A stretch of 64,000 bases of DNA, from contig CP107926.1 in assembly GCA_036015235.1 (NCBI GenBank), forward strand, positions 3,414,001 to 3,478,000, in the 5' to 3' direction. The translations under genes were made by a program, and so were the position numbers. The notes under the pieces are model-generated. The model made no database searches. It saw nothing but the letters and a program-made list of their open reading frames with translations, and had not been told where the DNA came from. The stretch comes from Streptomyces sp. NBC_00433 (GTDB taxonomy: Bacteria > Actinomycetota > Actinomycetes > Streptomycetales > Streptomycetaceae). Numbering within the stretch: the first letter of the stretch is position 1; every line of letters starts with the position of its first letter. Shown here in pieces: positions 33,592-41,468 of this stretch.

Positions 33592-34635
33592 TCAGCTCCC
33601 GCTCGCCGCAGTGCTCATGTCCGTCGTAGCCGTGACCGTACCCCCGGCGGCACCACTGCGTGCGCGGGCCGCGATTTCGTCGCGCAGGTCGCGGAAGGCC
33701 CGGTCGACCAGGTAAGGATGCTCCATCATCGCGACGTGGCCGCCACCGGGGATGGTCAGCAGCCGCGAGTCGCGGAAGGCCCGCGACGCCCTGCGGGCCA
33801 TCCGCACCGAGACGAGCTTGTCGCGTACGCCGTAGACCAGGAGTGTCGGCGCCAGCACCCGCTCGGCCTGCCGCCACAGGGAGTGCTGGCCGCCGAGGGT
33901 GTAGGCGTTCACGATGCCGCGGGTGGAGCGGATCATGACGTCCCAGAAGTACGGCAGGTCGATCCGCCGCTGGTATTCGTCCGCGGCCGCGGCCCGCTCG
34001 GGCCCGCCGACGACGGACGGGTCGCCGTAGCAGAGCGACAGCAGCGCCTCGGTGCGGCGCTGCGGCGCCCAGTCGCGGGTGAGGCGTACGTAGAGCGCGG
34101 CCATGCCGGGGACGGAGGCGAGCGCGGTGGGCAGCGCGCTGGTCTGCGGGGGCAGCTCGGGCAGTGCCGGTGAGACCAGGGTGAGGGTGCGGACCAGGTC
34201 GGGGCGGGCGGCGGCGACCTTGACGGTGACGGCGCCGCCCAGCGAATTGCCGAAGAGGTGGACCGGGCCGCGGTTCTCGGCCTCCAGCAGCCTGACGACC
34301 GCGCGGGCGTGGGCGGCGACCGAGTAGTCGCCGTTGTCGGGTGGTGGGGAATGGCCGAAACCCGGCAGGTCCAGTGCGTGTCCTTCGACACTGTCGGCGA
34401 GCGAGGCCATCAGCGCCGACCAGTTCTGCGACGAGCCGCCGAGGCCGTGCACGAACATCGCCGGCTCCAGGTCGGCGGCTCCGGACCCGGGACCCTGCTG
34501 CGTACGGGAGCGAACCAGCAGGCCCAGGCCGGGCAGCTGCACCGTCCTTGACGTCTCCCCGTCGGCGAGCACGGGGCCCGCCGGGGGCACGGCCGCCGGT
34601 GGCGCGGCGGCTTCGGAGTAGTCCGTCGAGGGCAT
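33592..34635 (-). CDS. Alpha/beta-fold hydrolase
   Basis: A 347-residue alpha/beta hydrolase. The oxyanion-hole segment is FVHGLGGSSQNW, the nucleophile elbow GNSLGG (Ser), the acid probably the Asp in VYGVRDKLVS, and the catalytic His in GGGHVAMMEHP. The 60-residue N-terminus before the fold is Ala/Pro-rich. The substrate is unknown; the family includes esterases, lipases and haloperoxidase-like enzymes. It ends 8 bp before the DUF3152 start, so the two are likely cotranscribed. It is divergent from the small acidic protein gene. Confidence 0.88.
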   Translation of the reverse strand: MPSTDYSEAAAPPAAVPPAGPVLADGETSRTVQLPGLGLLVRSRTQQGPGSGAADLEPAMFVHGLGGSSQNWSALMASLADSVEGHALDLPGFGHSPPPDNGDYSVAAHARAVVRLLEAENRGPVHLFGNSLGGAVTVKVAAARPDLVRTLTLVSPALPELPPQTSALPTALASVPGMAALYVRLTRDWAPQRRTEALLSLCYGDPSVVGGPERAAAADEYQRRIDLPYFWDVMIRSTRGIVNAYTLGGQHSLWRQAERVLAPTLLVYGVRDKLVSVRMARRASRAFRDSRLLTIPGGGHVAMMEHPYLVDRAFRDLRDEIAARARSGAAGGTVTATTDMSTAASGS

Positions 34636-34828
34636 GTCTCGATGTTACGAGACGATCACGTGCGGGGCCGCGTCTTCGTCCGCACAGAACCGCACAGAAT
34701 CAGCCGTCCGGCGACGCCCCGGGGGCCTTGGAGCGCCCGTACGCGCTGCGCACGCGGCCGCGTGCTCCTACGCTCCAAGGAGGGGGTCCAGGAGGGGGAG
34801 GGGCGGGGACCGAGGGAAGGGAGGCGCC

Positions 34829-35080
34829 ATGTCCGACGAGATCGCGCATATCGAGCGGGAAGCCGACGAGGACGACAACGACGCCGTACAGAGCGCGCTC
34901 GACGACGATCTGGACCTGGAGGCGCCGGAGGCGGACAGCGCGGAGCAGCACACCGAGCTGCTGCAGCACCGCGACGACCCGGTGACCGCCCGGCCCGCGG
35001 ACCGGGACGGCGAGGCGGACCCGGCGGACACCGCGGAGCAGCGCCGGGTGGTCGCGGTGGACGAGGACGACTACCGCTGA
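34829..35080 (+). CDS. Small acidic protein
   Basis: An 83-residue, extremely acidic hypothetical protein (many Asp/Glu runs, for example ADEDDNDAV and DDDLDLEAPEAD) with no known domain. It is predicted to be disordered. AAGGGAGG lies a few bases before the ATG, supporting translation from 34829 rather than from the longer upstream frame. It is divergent from the hydrolase gene and precedes the TetR gene. The function is not recognised. Confidence 0.7.
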   Translation: MSDEIAHIEREADEDDNDAVQSALDDDLDLEAPEADSAEQHTELLQHRDDPVTARPADRDGEADPADTAEQRRVVAVDEDDYR

Positions 35081-35124
35081 GCGGCCGGGGACGCTTCCGC
35101 GCTGATTATCCAGAACGTGAGAAT

Positions 35125-35166
35125 GTGCGCCCGTACGGCGCACAGGTCGTTACTCAAAAGTACGAT
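35125..35166 (+). promoter_or_regulatory. Candidate TetR-gene promoter and operator
   Basis: A perfect inverted repeat GTGCGCC-CGTAC-GGCGCAC (35125-35143) lies where a -35 region would be for the -10-like TACGAT at 35161-35166. That placement suits an autoregulatory operator for the TetR gene at 35238. Confidence 0.45.
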
Positions 35167-35180
35167 GGCCAGCGCAGCGT

Positions 35181-35220
35181 TCTTTCGTTCGTTTCTCCGT
35201 TCGTTGCTTCGTTCGTTCCG
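35181..35220. repeat. GTTCGT-type short tandem repeat in the TetR 5' leader
   Basis: A low-complexity pyrimidine-rich run with three CGTTCGTT blocks ends 18 bp before the TetR start codon, just before its SD. It is AT-richer than its surroundings. Confidence 0.7.
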
Positions 35221-35237
35221 CAGAAATGGGAGGCGGC

Positions 35238-35894
35238 GTGACAGCCATCGAGCAGACTCAGGCACGACCACGCGGCACCCGCCTGCCCCGCAGGGCCCGA
35301 CGCGAGCAGCTGCTGGGGGCCGCCCAGGAAGTCTTCGTCGCGCAGGGCTACCACTCGGCCGCGATGGATGACATCGCCGAGCGGGCCGGCGTCAGCAAAC
35401 CGGTGCTCTACCAGCACTTCCCCGGCAAGCTCGAGCTGTATCTGGCGCTGCTCGACCAGCACTGCGAGTCACTGCTCCAGTCGGTGCGCGGGGCGCTGGC
35501 GTCCACCACGGACAACAAGAAGCGCGTCGAGGCGACGATGGACGCGTATTTCGCCTACGTCGAGGACGAGGGCGGCGCCTTCCGGCTGGTCTTCGAGTCC
35601 GACCTGACCAACGAGCCGGCGGTCAGGGAGCGGGTCGACAAGGTCGCGATGCAGTGCGCGGAGGCGATCAGCGAGGTCATCGCGGAGGACACCGGCCTGT
35701 CCCGCGACCAGTCGATGCTGCTGGCCGTCGGCCTCGGCGGCGTCTCGCAGGTGGTGGCCCGCTACTGGCTGGCCAGCCGCAGCGAGGTGCCCAGGGAGAC
35801 CGCCGTGCAGCTGCTGACGTCGCTGGCGTGGCGCGGTATCGCCGGTTTCCCGCTGCACGGCGCCGAGGGCGCCGGGGGGCCGCAGCACGGCTGA
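35238..35894 (+). CDS. TetR/AcrR family transcriptional regulator
   Basis: A 218-residue regulator. The N-terminal helix-turn-helix reads RREQLLGAAQEVFVAQGYHSAAMDDIA with GVSKPVLYQHFPGK, the classic TetR_N signature. The C-terminal ligand and dimer domain (about 75-200) is helical, with ESDLTNEPAVRERV. GGGAGGCGGC precedes GTG 35238, fixing the start. M. tuberculosis has a TetR gene (Rv3208) at this place, followed by a DUF3107 gene as here. Targets are unknown; the inverted repeat at 35125-35143 is a candidate own operator. Confidence 0.92.
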   Translation: MTAIEQTQARPRGTRLPRRARREQLLGAAQEVFVAQGYHSAAMDDIAERAGVSKPVLYQHFPGKLELYLALLDQHCESLLQSVRGALASTTDNKKRVEATMDAYFAYVEDEGGAFRLVFESDLTNEPAVRERVDKVAMQCAEAISEVIAEDTGLSRDQSMLLAVGLGGVSQVVARYWLASRSEVPRETAVQLLTSLAWRGIAGFPLHGAEGAGGPQHG

Positions 35895-36044
35895 GGGCGC
35901 CGGCGCCCGCCGCACGGCGGCACTCCGGTGTTCGCTCACGGCGTGCACGAGGCGCGGATTTACGGCCGCCGCCGCGGGCTAGTCTGGGCAGCGTACGGCG
36001 CGACCAACCGCGCACACCGCCAGACCATCGGAGGTATCCAAGCC

Positions 36045-36275
36045 GTGGAGGTCAAGATCGGCGTGCAGCACGCGCCGCGCGAGATCAGCATCGAGAGCGC
36101 GCAGTCGGCGGCCGAAGTCGAGAAGGCCGTCGCCGACGCGTTGAGCGGTGACGCGAAGCTGCTGTCCCTGGAGGACGAGCACGGCCGCAAGGTGCTCATT
36201 CCCGCGGACCGGCTGGCGTACGTCGAGATCGGCGAGCCGGCCGCCCGCAGGGTGGGATTCGGCGCCGCTCTCTGA
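36045..36275 (+). CDS. DUF3107 family protein
   Basis: A 76-residue protein, VEVKIGVQHAPREI...LIPADRLAYVEIGEP, matching the actinobacterial DUF3107 family. It is small and probably cytoplasmic; its function is unknown. GGAGG lies 9 nt before GTG 36045. The gene follows the TetR gene as in M. tuberculosis (Rv3208A) and is closed by a strong terminator, so it may be an independent unit with its own leader. Confidence 0.9.
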   Translation: MEVKIGVQHAPREISIESAQSAAEVEKAVADALSGDAKLLSLEDEHGRKVLIPADRLAYVEIGEPAARRVGFGAAL

Positions 36276-36288
36276 CGAACGGTCAGCG

Positions 36289-36332
36289 GGGGCGGCAATC
36301 GGCTGGGTCCGGTTGCCGCCCCTTTCGTTTCG
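36289..36332 (+). terminator. Intrinsic terminator after the DUF3107 gene
   Basis: Stem GGGGCGGCAA (36289-36298) pairs with TTGCCGCCCC (36313-36322), followed by TTTCGTTTCG. It is the most canonical terminator in the window. Confidence 0.9.
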
Positions 36333-36400
36333 CCCGGGTCCCTCCAGGGGTAGGACGTCTACCGAACGGTCCGCAATGCCGCGTCACCGGAGGGGATCGC

Positions 36401-36679
36401 ATGATCTGGCAGATCGTCGCTTATGCCGCGCTCGGCCTGCTCGCGGCCTTCGCCGCGGCCCGCCTCTTCCCCGCCCGCCTGCCGGCGACCGCCCTGCTGC
36501 TGGCCACCGGCCCGGTCGGCGGCCTGACCGGCGGCCTGGTGGCCTACACGGTCTTCGGCGGCGGCCACCCCGAGGCGAGCCTGGCGGCGGCCTTCGCGAC
36601 AGCGGCCGCGGGCCTGAGCGTCCTGGCCAGGCCCCCGAAGCGGGGACGCCACGCGAAGGTCACCCCGCACGGGGCGTGA
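36401..36679 (+). CDS. Small membrane protein
   Basis: A 92-residue protein with about three Ala/Gly/Leu-rich transmembrane helices (MIWQIVAYAALGLLAAFAAARL, split into two parts by a short turn; TALLLATGPVGGLTGGLVAY; AAAFATAAAGLSVL) and a basic C-terminal tail. GGAGGGGAT precedes the ATG, confirming the start. The function is not recognised. It stands alone between a terminator and the convergent ferritin-like gene. Confidence 0.78.
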   Translation: MIWQIVAYAALGLLAAFAAARLFPARLPATALLLATGPVGGLTGGLVAYTVFGGGHPEASLAAAFATAAAGLSVLARPPKRGRHAKVTPHGA

Positions 36680-36808
36680 CGCGGGCCGCCCCTGACGCAC
36701 ACCCGGCGATCCCGCGGTGCCCGGCCCCGGGCACCTCAGGGGCGCACACCACCGACGTGGGCGGCGGCGCCGGGCGGGGCCCGGGGTCCGCCGCCCGCGC
36801 GGGCGGTG

Positions 36809-37594
36809 CTACGCGGCCAGGCCCAGCGCCGCCATCCGCTTGGTGTGGGCCTCGGTGATGCGGGAGAACATCCGGCCGACCTCGGCCAGGTCGAAGCCGT
36901 CGGCGACACCGCCGACGAGCATCGTGGACAGCGCGTCCCGGTCGGCGACGACGCGCTGCGCCTGCGACAGCGCCTCGCCCATCAGCCGCCGCGCCCACAG
37001 CGCGAGCCGGCCGCCGACCCGCGGCTCGGCCTCGATCGCGGCGCGCACCTTCTCCACCGCGAAGCTGGCATGGCCGGTGTCGTCGAGCACCGCGAGCACC
37101 AGGGTGCGGGTGTCGGTGTCCAGGCGGGCGGCGACCTCGCGGTAGAAGTCGGACGCGATCGAGTCGCCGACGTAGGCCTTGACCAGGCCTTCGAGCCAGT
37201 CCGAGGGCGCCGTCTGGCGGTGGAACTCGTCCAGCGCCGCGCCGAAGGGCTCCATCGCGTGGTTGGCCGACTCGCCGACCTCGGTGAGGCGGTCGCGGAG
37301 CCGCTGGAAGTGGTGGAATTCGGCGGTGGCCATCGCCGCGAGCTCCGCCTTGTCCTCCAGGGTGGGGGCGAGTTTCGCGTCCTCCGCGAGCCGTTCGAAG
37401 GCGGCCAGCTCGCCGTACGCCAGCGCACCGAGCAGGTCGACCACCGCGGCCCGGTAGCGGGGGTCGGCGGACGCGGACGTCCAGTCCTGTGCGGCGATCC
37501 CGGTGGCCGGCGCGGCGGGCTCCCGCGCGGGCTCGGGCGCTGACCCGCCGGCAGGCTCGGCGGCGGGCTTGGTGGTGTCGTCAGGCGTCTCCAT
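36809..37594 (-). CDS. Ferritin-like fold protein
   Basis: A 261-residue protein with a 40-residue Pro/Ala/Glu-rich N-terminus and a four-helix ferritin-like bundle: LLGALAYGELAAFERLAEDA, AMATAEFHHFQRL, AYVGDSIASDFYREVA and LDDTGHASFAV. Glutamates and histidines in helices 1, 2 and 4 could bind a di-iron centre, as in tRNA-(MS[2]IO[6]A)-hydroxylase-like proteins. The substrate is unknown. M. tuberculosis Rv3210c beside rhlE is the likely counterpart. ATG 37594 is used although no SD is visible; GTG 37633 upstream has GGAGG directly abutting it. Confidence 0.82.
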   Translation of the reverse strand: METPDDTTKPAAEPAGGSAPEPAREPAAPATGIAAQDWTSASADPRYRAAVVDLLGALAYGELAAFERLAEDAKLAPTLEDKAELAAMATAEFHHFQRLRDRLTEVGESANHAMEPFGAALDEFHRQTAPSDWLEGLVKAYVGDSIASDFYREVAARLDTDTRTLVLAVLDDTGHASFAVEKVRAAIEAEPRVGGRLALWARRLMGEALSQAQRVVADRDALSTMLVGGVADGFDLAEVGRMFSRITEAHTKRMAALGLAA

Positions 37595-37699
37595 GGAGCG
37601 CACAATAACCAAGTCCCGCGCCGCCGCCGACACCCTCCACGTGACCCGATGATGTCCCTAACGAAACATTTGATCGGGTGCAGCTACGTGTTTCCGGGG

Positions 37700-37911
37700 T
37701 AGAGTGGTAATGCACCCGCCGTTAGTCGGCCTGGTTCCGATCCTCGGCGGGCGACGTATGCAACACCTTGGATGCCCGGTCGGTGGCCCGATCGGCTCCG
37801 AACCGACCGCCCTCCTGACATCGGGAGGGGCGCCCACTCGCGGCATGAGCGAGGGCAGCGGTCCCGCGCTCCACAGCCCCTCGAAGGCTGTACGACACCT
37901 CTGCGCGGTCA
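37700..37911 (+). promoter_or_regulatory. Promoter and structured leader of the DEAD-box helicase gene
   Basis: A -10-like TAGAGT at 37700-37705 would start transcription near 37712. The leader then contains hairpins CGGTCGGT/ACCGACCG (37777-37809) and CCCTCC/GGAGGG (37810-37829). Long structured leaders are typical of cold-induced RNA helicase genes. No separate gene is seen. Confidence 0.45.
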
Positions 37912-40152
37912 GTGACCTACGCCGTGTTGCGGCGTGTCCGGTTGCTTGACCCCCCTTGCCGCACAGTGCCGCGTCTCACAGAAGAGGCAAGCATCCTGTC
38001 CACCATCACTTTCCGCAGTCTCGGAATTCTTCCCGAGACCGCCGAGGCCCTTGAGGCCGTCGGCATCGTCACGCCCTTCCCGATCCAGGAGATGACGCTC
38101 CCGGTCGCCCTCGCGGGCAACGACGTCATCGGCCAGGCCAAGACCGGCACCGGCAAGACACTGGGCTTCGGCCTGCCGCTGCTGGAGTCGGTCACCGTGC
38201 CCGCAGACGTCGAGGCCGGGCGCGCCACGCCCGAGCAGCTGACCGACACGCCGCAGGCGCTGGTCGTCGTCCCCACCCGCGAGCTGTGCCAGCAGGTCAC
38301 CAACGACCTGCTGACCGCCGGCAAGGTCCGCGCGGTGCGCGTGCTGGCGATCTACGGCGGCCGGGCGTACGAACCGCAGGTCGAGGCGCTGAAGAAGGGC
38401 GTCGACGTGGTCGTCGGCACCCCGGGCCGGCTGCTCGACCTGGCCGGGCAGAAGAAGATCAGCCTGCGCGATGTCCGCACCCTGGTGCTCGACGAGGCCG
38501 ACGAGATGCTCGACCTGGGCTTCCTGCCCGACGTCGAGAAGATCATGGGCATGCTGCCGGTGAAGCGGCAGACGATGCTGTTCTCGGCGACCATGCCGGG
38601 CGCGGTCATCAACCTGGCCCGCCGGTATATGTCGCAGCCCACCCACATCCGCGCCACCGCGCCCGACGACGAGGGCGCGACGGTCAGGAACACCACGCAG
38701 CACATCTTCCGCGCGCACTCGATGGACAAGCCGGAGCTGGTCTCGCGCATCCTGCAGGCCGACGGCCGCGGGCTCGCGATGATCTTCTGCCGCACCAAGC
38801 GCACCGCCGCCGACCTGGCCGAGCAGCTGGAGAAGCGCGGCTTCGCCTCCGGCGCGGTGCACGGCGACCTGGGCCAGGGCGCGCGCGAGCAGGCGCTGCG
38901 GGCCTTCCGCAACGGCAAGGTCGACGTGCTGGTGTGCACCGACGTGGCCGCGCGCGGCATCGACGTCGAAGGCGTCACCCATGTGATCAACTACCAGACG
39001 CCCGAGGATGAGAAAACCTATCTGCACCGCATCGGCCGCACCGGCCGCGCGGGCGCGTCGGGCACGGCGATCACGCTGGTCGACTGGGACGACATCCCGC
39101 GCTGGCAGCTGATCAACAAGGCGCTCGACCTGTCGTTCAACGACCCGGAGGAGACCTACTCCACCTCCCCGCACCTTTTCGAGCTGCTCGGCATCCCGGC
39201 CGGCACCAAGGGGATACTGCCCAGGGCCGACCGGACCCGTGCGGGGCTGGACGCGGAAGAGGTCGAGGACCTCGGCGAGACCGGTGGGCGCGGTGCCCGC
39301 GGCCGCCGTCCCGCGGGCGGCGGGCGTTCAGGTCCCGCCGCGGCTCCGGCCGAGGAGCGCCCCGCGCGCACCCGCACCCCGCGGCAGCGCCGCAGGACCC
39401 GCGGCGGCGAGGGCTCGCCGACCGTGCCGGCGCCGGCCGAGGCCGCCGAGTCGGCGACCGCGGTGTCCGCGCCCGACACCGAGGGCCAGAGCGGTCCGCG
39501 TACGCCGCGCCGCCGCCGCAGGACCCGTAGCGGTGCCGCGGGTGCGGTGGCTCCGGTGGCGGAGGCCGCCGAGGCCGTGGTCGAGGTCGTCGCCGAAGCG
39601 GCCGCGGTGGTCGCCGAGGCCACCGCGGTGGTCGCCGAGGCCGCCGAGGCCGCGCCGAAGACGCCCCGCCGCCGTACGCGCAAGGCCGCAGCCGCCCCGG
39701 CCGACATCGTCGCCGAGGCGCAGGCCCCGGAGACGGTCGTGGCCAAACCGCGGACCCGCAAGGCCGCCGCCGCCCCGGCCGAGATCGTCGCGGAGGCGCA
39801 GGCCACGGACGCCGCGGTGACCGAGGAGGCCCCGAAGCGCCGCAGGACGCGCAAGGCCGTCGCCGAGGTGCCCGCACCGGCCGTGGCGCCGGAGGCGGAC
39901 GCGGTGGCCGAGGACGCGCCCAAGCGCCGCAGGACGCGCAAGGCCGCCGCGGAGGTGCCGGCCCCGGCCGCCGCGCCCGAGGCGGACGCGGTGATCGAGG
40001 AGGCTCCGAAGCGCCGCAGGACCACCCGCAAGGCGGTCGCCGAGATGCCCGCGCCCGCGGACGGTGCGGAGGAGGCCGTGGCCAAGGCGCCGCGCCGGCG
40101 TACGCGCAAGGCCGTCGCCGAGGTGCCGGCCGCCGTGGCCGACGAGAGCTGA
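37912..40152 (+). CDS. DEAD-box ATP-dependent RNA helicase with repetitive basic tail
   Basis: A protein of up to 746 residues. Helicase motifs: TPFPIQ (Q motif), AKTGTGKT (I), PTRELCQQ (Ia), LDEADEMLDLG (II), SATMPG (III), FCRTKRTA, TDVAARGIDVEG (V) and HRIGRTGRAG (VI). Residues after about 455 form a long Ala/Arg/Lys tail with repeated KRRRTRKA-AEVPAPA units, a probable RNA-binding region. These helicases remodel RNA in ribosome assembly and cold adaptation. GTG 37912 has no SD. GAAGAGG at 37981-37987 stands before in-frame ATC (37993) and CTG (37996), so initiation at a non-standard codon there is possible. M. tuberculosis RhlE (Rv3211) is the positional homologue. Confidence 0.92.
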   Translation: MTYAVLRRVRLLDPPCRTVPRLTEEASILSTITFRSLGILPETAEALEAVGIVTPFPIQEMTLPVALAGNDVIGQAKTGTGKTLGFGLPLLESVTVPADVEAGRATPEQLTDTPQALVVVPTRELCQQVTNDLLTAGKVRAVRVLAIYGGRAYEPQVEALKKGVDVVVGTPGRLLDLAGQKKISLRDVRTLVLDEADEMLDLGFLPDVEKIMGMLPVKRQTMLFSATMPGAVINLARRYMSQPTHIRATAPDDEGATVRNTTQHIFRAHSMDKPELVSRILQADGRGLAMIFCRTKRTAADLAEQLEKRGFASGAVHGDLGQGAREQALRAFRNGKVDVLVCTDVAARGIDVEGVTHVINYQTPEDEKTYLHRIGRTGRAGASGTAITLVDWDDIPRWQLINKALDLSFNDPEETYSTSPHLFELLGIPAGTKGILPRADRTRAGLDAEEVEDLGETGGRGARGRRPAGGGRSGPAAAPAEERPARTRTPRQRRRTRGGEGSPTVPAPAEAAESATAVSAPDTEGQSGPRTPRRRRRTRSGAAGAVAPVAEAAEAVVEVVAEAAAVVAEATAVVAEAAEAAPKTPRRRTRKAAAAPADIVAEAQAPETVVAKPRTRKAAAAPAEIVAEAQATDAAVTEEAPKRRRTRKAVAEVPAPAVAPEADAVAEDAPKRRRTRKAAAEVPAPAAAPEADAVIEEAPKRRRTTRKAVAEMPAPADGAEEAVAKAPRRRTRKAVAEVPAAVADES

Positions 40153-40180
40153 GACCGGACGCCACACGTCACCCACAGGA

Positions 40181-40212
40181 CACCCCCGGCCCACGTGGCC
40201 GGGGGTGTTTCA
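40181..40212 (+). terminator. Intrinsic terminator after the DEAD-box gene
   Basis: Stem CACCCCCGGCC (40181-40191) pairs perfectly with GGCCGGGGGTG (40197-40207), loop CACGT, followed by TTTCAT. Confidence 0.88.
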
Positions 40213-40259
40213 TGCCGAGGGGCAACCTGTCGGACATATGCACCGCGTAATCTCGCTGC

Positions 40260-41153
40260 ATGAGCCGACCGACCTCCCTGGACCTGCCTGAGCGCACGTC
40301 AGCCCGCCGGCTGGACACCTCACGCGGGTCGTTCGCGGTCCTGGACACCGCGCCCGCCCCCGACGCGCCCTCGGGGCAGGGCACCGCGCTGCTCGTGCCC
40401 GGGTTCACCGGGAGCAAGGAGGACTTCCTCGACCTGCTGGAACCGCTGTCCGCGGCCGGTTTCCGGGTCGTCGCGGTCGACGGCCGGGGCCAGCACGAGT
40501 CGGGGGGCCCGCGGGACGAGGCCGCCTACGCGCAGCGCGAGCTGGCCGCGGACGTCTCCGCGCAGGGCGCCGCGCTGGCCGCCGAGGGCGGCGGCCCGCC
40601 GCACGTGCTGGGCCACTCGCTGGGCGGCCACATCGTGCGGGCGGCGGTGCTCGCCGGCGGTCCCGGGCCGTGGGCGTCGGTGACGCTGATGAGCTCGGGG
40701 CCCGCCGAGGTCCACGAGGCCCAGCAGATCAGGACGCAGCTGCTGATCGACCACCTGCCGACGATGGACATGGAGACGGCCTGGCGGGCGATGCGGGCGC
40801 TGGACGCCGACCCGGGGGCCGACCCGGTGACCCCGGACTGGCTCGAGGACTTCCTGCACCGCCGCTGGGTGAATACGGTGCCCGCACAACTGATCGCCAC
40901 GGCACGCCAGTTGATGACAGAACCGGACCGGGTCGGCGAACTTGCCGCCGTACCGCTGCCGAAGCTCGTACTGTCCGGTGAGGTGGACTACGCCTGGCCG
41001 GTCCCGCTGCTCGACGCGATGGCGGAGCGGCTGGGTGCCCGGCGCGTCGTGATCAAGGGCGCGGAGCACTCCCCCAACGCCGAACGGCCGGCCGAGACGG
41101 CTGCCGCGCTCGTGGCGTTCTGGGCCGGCGAGGGTGCTACCAGCAGTAAGTAG
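40260..41153 (+). CDS. Alpha/beta-fold hydrolase
   Basis: A 297-residue alpha/beta hydrolase. Landmarks are VPGFTGSKEDF (oxyanion region), GHSLGG (nucleophile Ser), the Asp in LSGEVDYAWPV and the His in IKGAEHSPN. The cap region is small. The substrate is unknown. ATG 40260 lies only 50 bp after the helicase terminator and has no SD, so it may have a short or leaderless transcript. It is unrelated in detail to the hydrolase at 33592-34635 (different motifs around the Ser and His). Confidence 0.87.
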   Translation: MSRPTSLDLPERTSARRLDTSRGSFAVLDTAPAPDAPSGQGTALLVPGFTGSKEDFLDLLEPLSAAGFRVVAVDGRGQHESGGPRDEAAYAQRELAADVSAQGAALAAEGGGPPHVLGHSLGGHIVRAAVLAGGPGPWASVTLMSSGPAEVHEAQQIRTQLLIDHLPTMDMETAWRAMRALDADPGADPVTPDWLEDFLHRRWVNTVPAQLIATARQLMTEPDRVGELAAVPLPKLVLSGEVDYAWPVPLLDAMAERLGARRVVIKGAEHSPNAERPAETAAALVAFWAGEGATSSK

Positions 41154-41159
41154 TCCACC

Positions 41160-41240
41160 CGCGAAAGAGTTTATTTAGGGTAGGGAATGTTTTGAAGGGG
41201 GTGTTCGTTGACCACACATGTAACGAGGGACGAAGGGAGA
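41160..41240 (+). promoter_or_regulatory. AT-rich promoter region of the 46-residue microprotein gene
   Basis: A run such as GAGTTTATTTAGGGTAGGG stands out against the GC-rich background, with TTGACC further down. Elements cannot be assigned uniquely, but local AT-richness before a strong SD indicates a promoter. Confidence 0.4.
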
Positions 41241-41246
41241 AGCCCC

Positions 41247-41387
41247 ATGCGCTTCGAGATCATGCGACTCGACGACAGGACCGGCGACGCCGTGGACAGC
41301 ACCGTCGTGGAGGCGTCCGCCGTCAACAAGATCGTGCAGCAGGCCGCTGCCATCGGCCAGCGCATCTACATCCGCCCGGCGGACTGA
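41247..41387 (+). CDS. Conserved-looking 46-residue microprotein
   Basis: ATG 41247 to TGA 41387 encodes 46 residues beginning MRFEIMRLDDRTGDAV and ending RIYIRPAD. AAGGGAGAAG precedes the ATG at ideal spacing, codon third positions are strongly GC, and a canonical terminator follows 18 bp after the stop. Together these make it a real gene with its own transcript. The pattern (beta strand, helix NKIVQQAAAIGQ, beta strand) suggests a tiny beta-alpha-beta fold. I recall similar proteins in streptomycetes but know no function. Upstream, 41160-41240 is unusually AT-rich and probably holds its promoter. Confidence 0.82.
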   Translation: MRFEIMRLDDRTGDAVDSTVVEASAVNKIVQQAAAIGQRIYIRPAD

Positions 41388-41405
41388 TCGCAGGCTCACG
41401 CAACG

Positions 41406-41440
41406 GCGCCCCGTACAGCAGGTCCGTACGGGGCGCTTTC
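41406..41440 (+). terminator. Intrinsic terminator after the microprotein gene
   Basis: Stem GCGCCCCGTAC (41406-41416) pairs perfectly with GTACGGGGCGC (41426-41436), followed by TTTC. It may serve both this gene and the convergent MarC gene. Confidence 0.88.
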
Positions 41441-41468
41441 GCATGTCCGGCCCATGGTCCGGCGGGTC

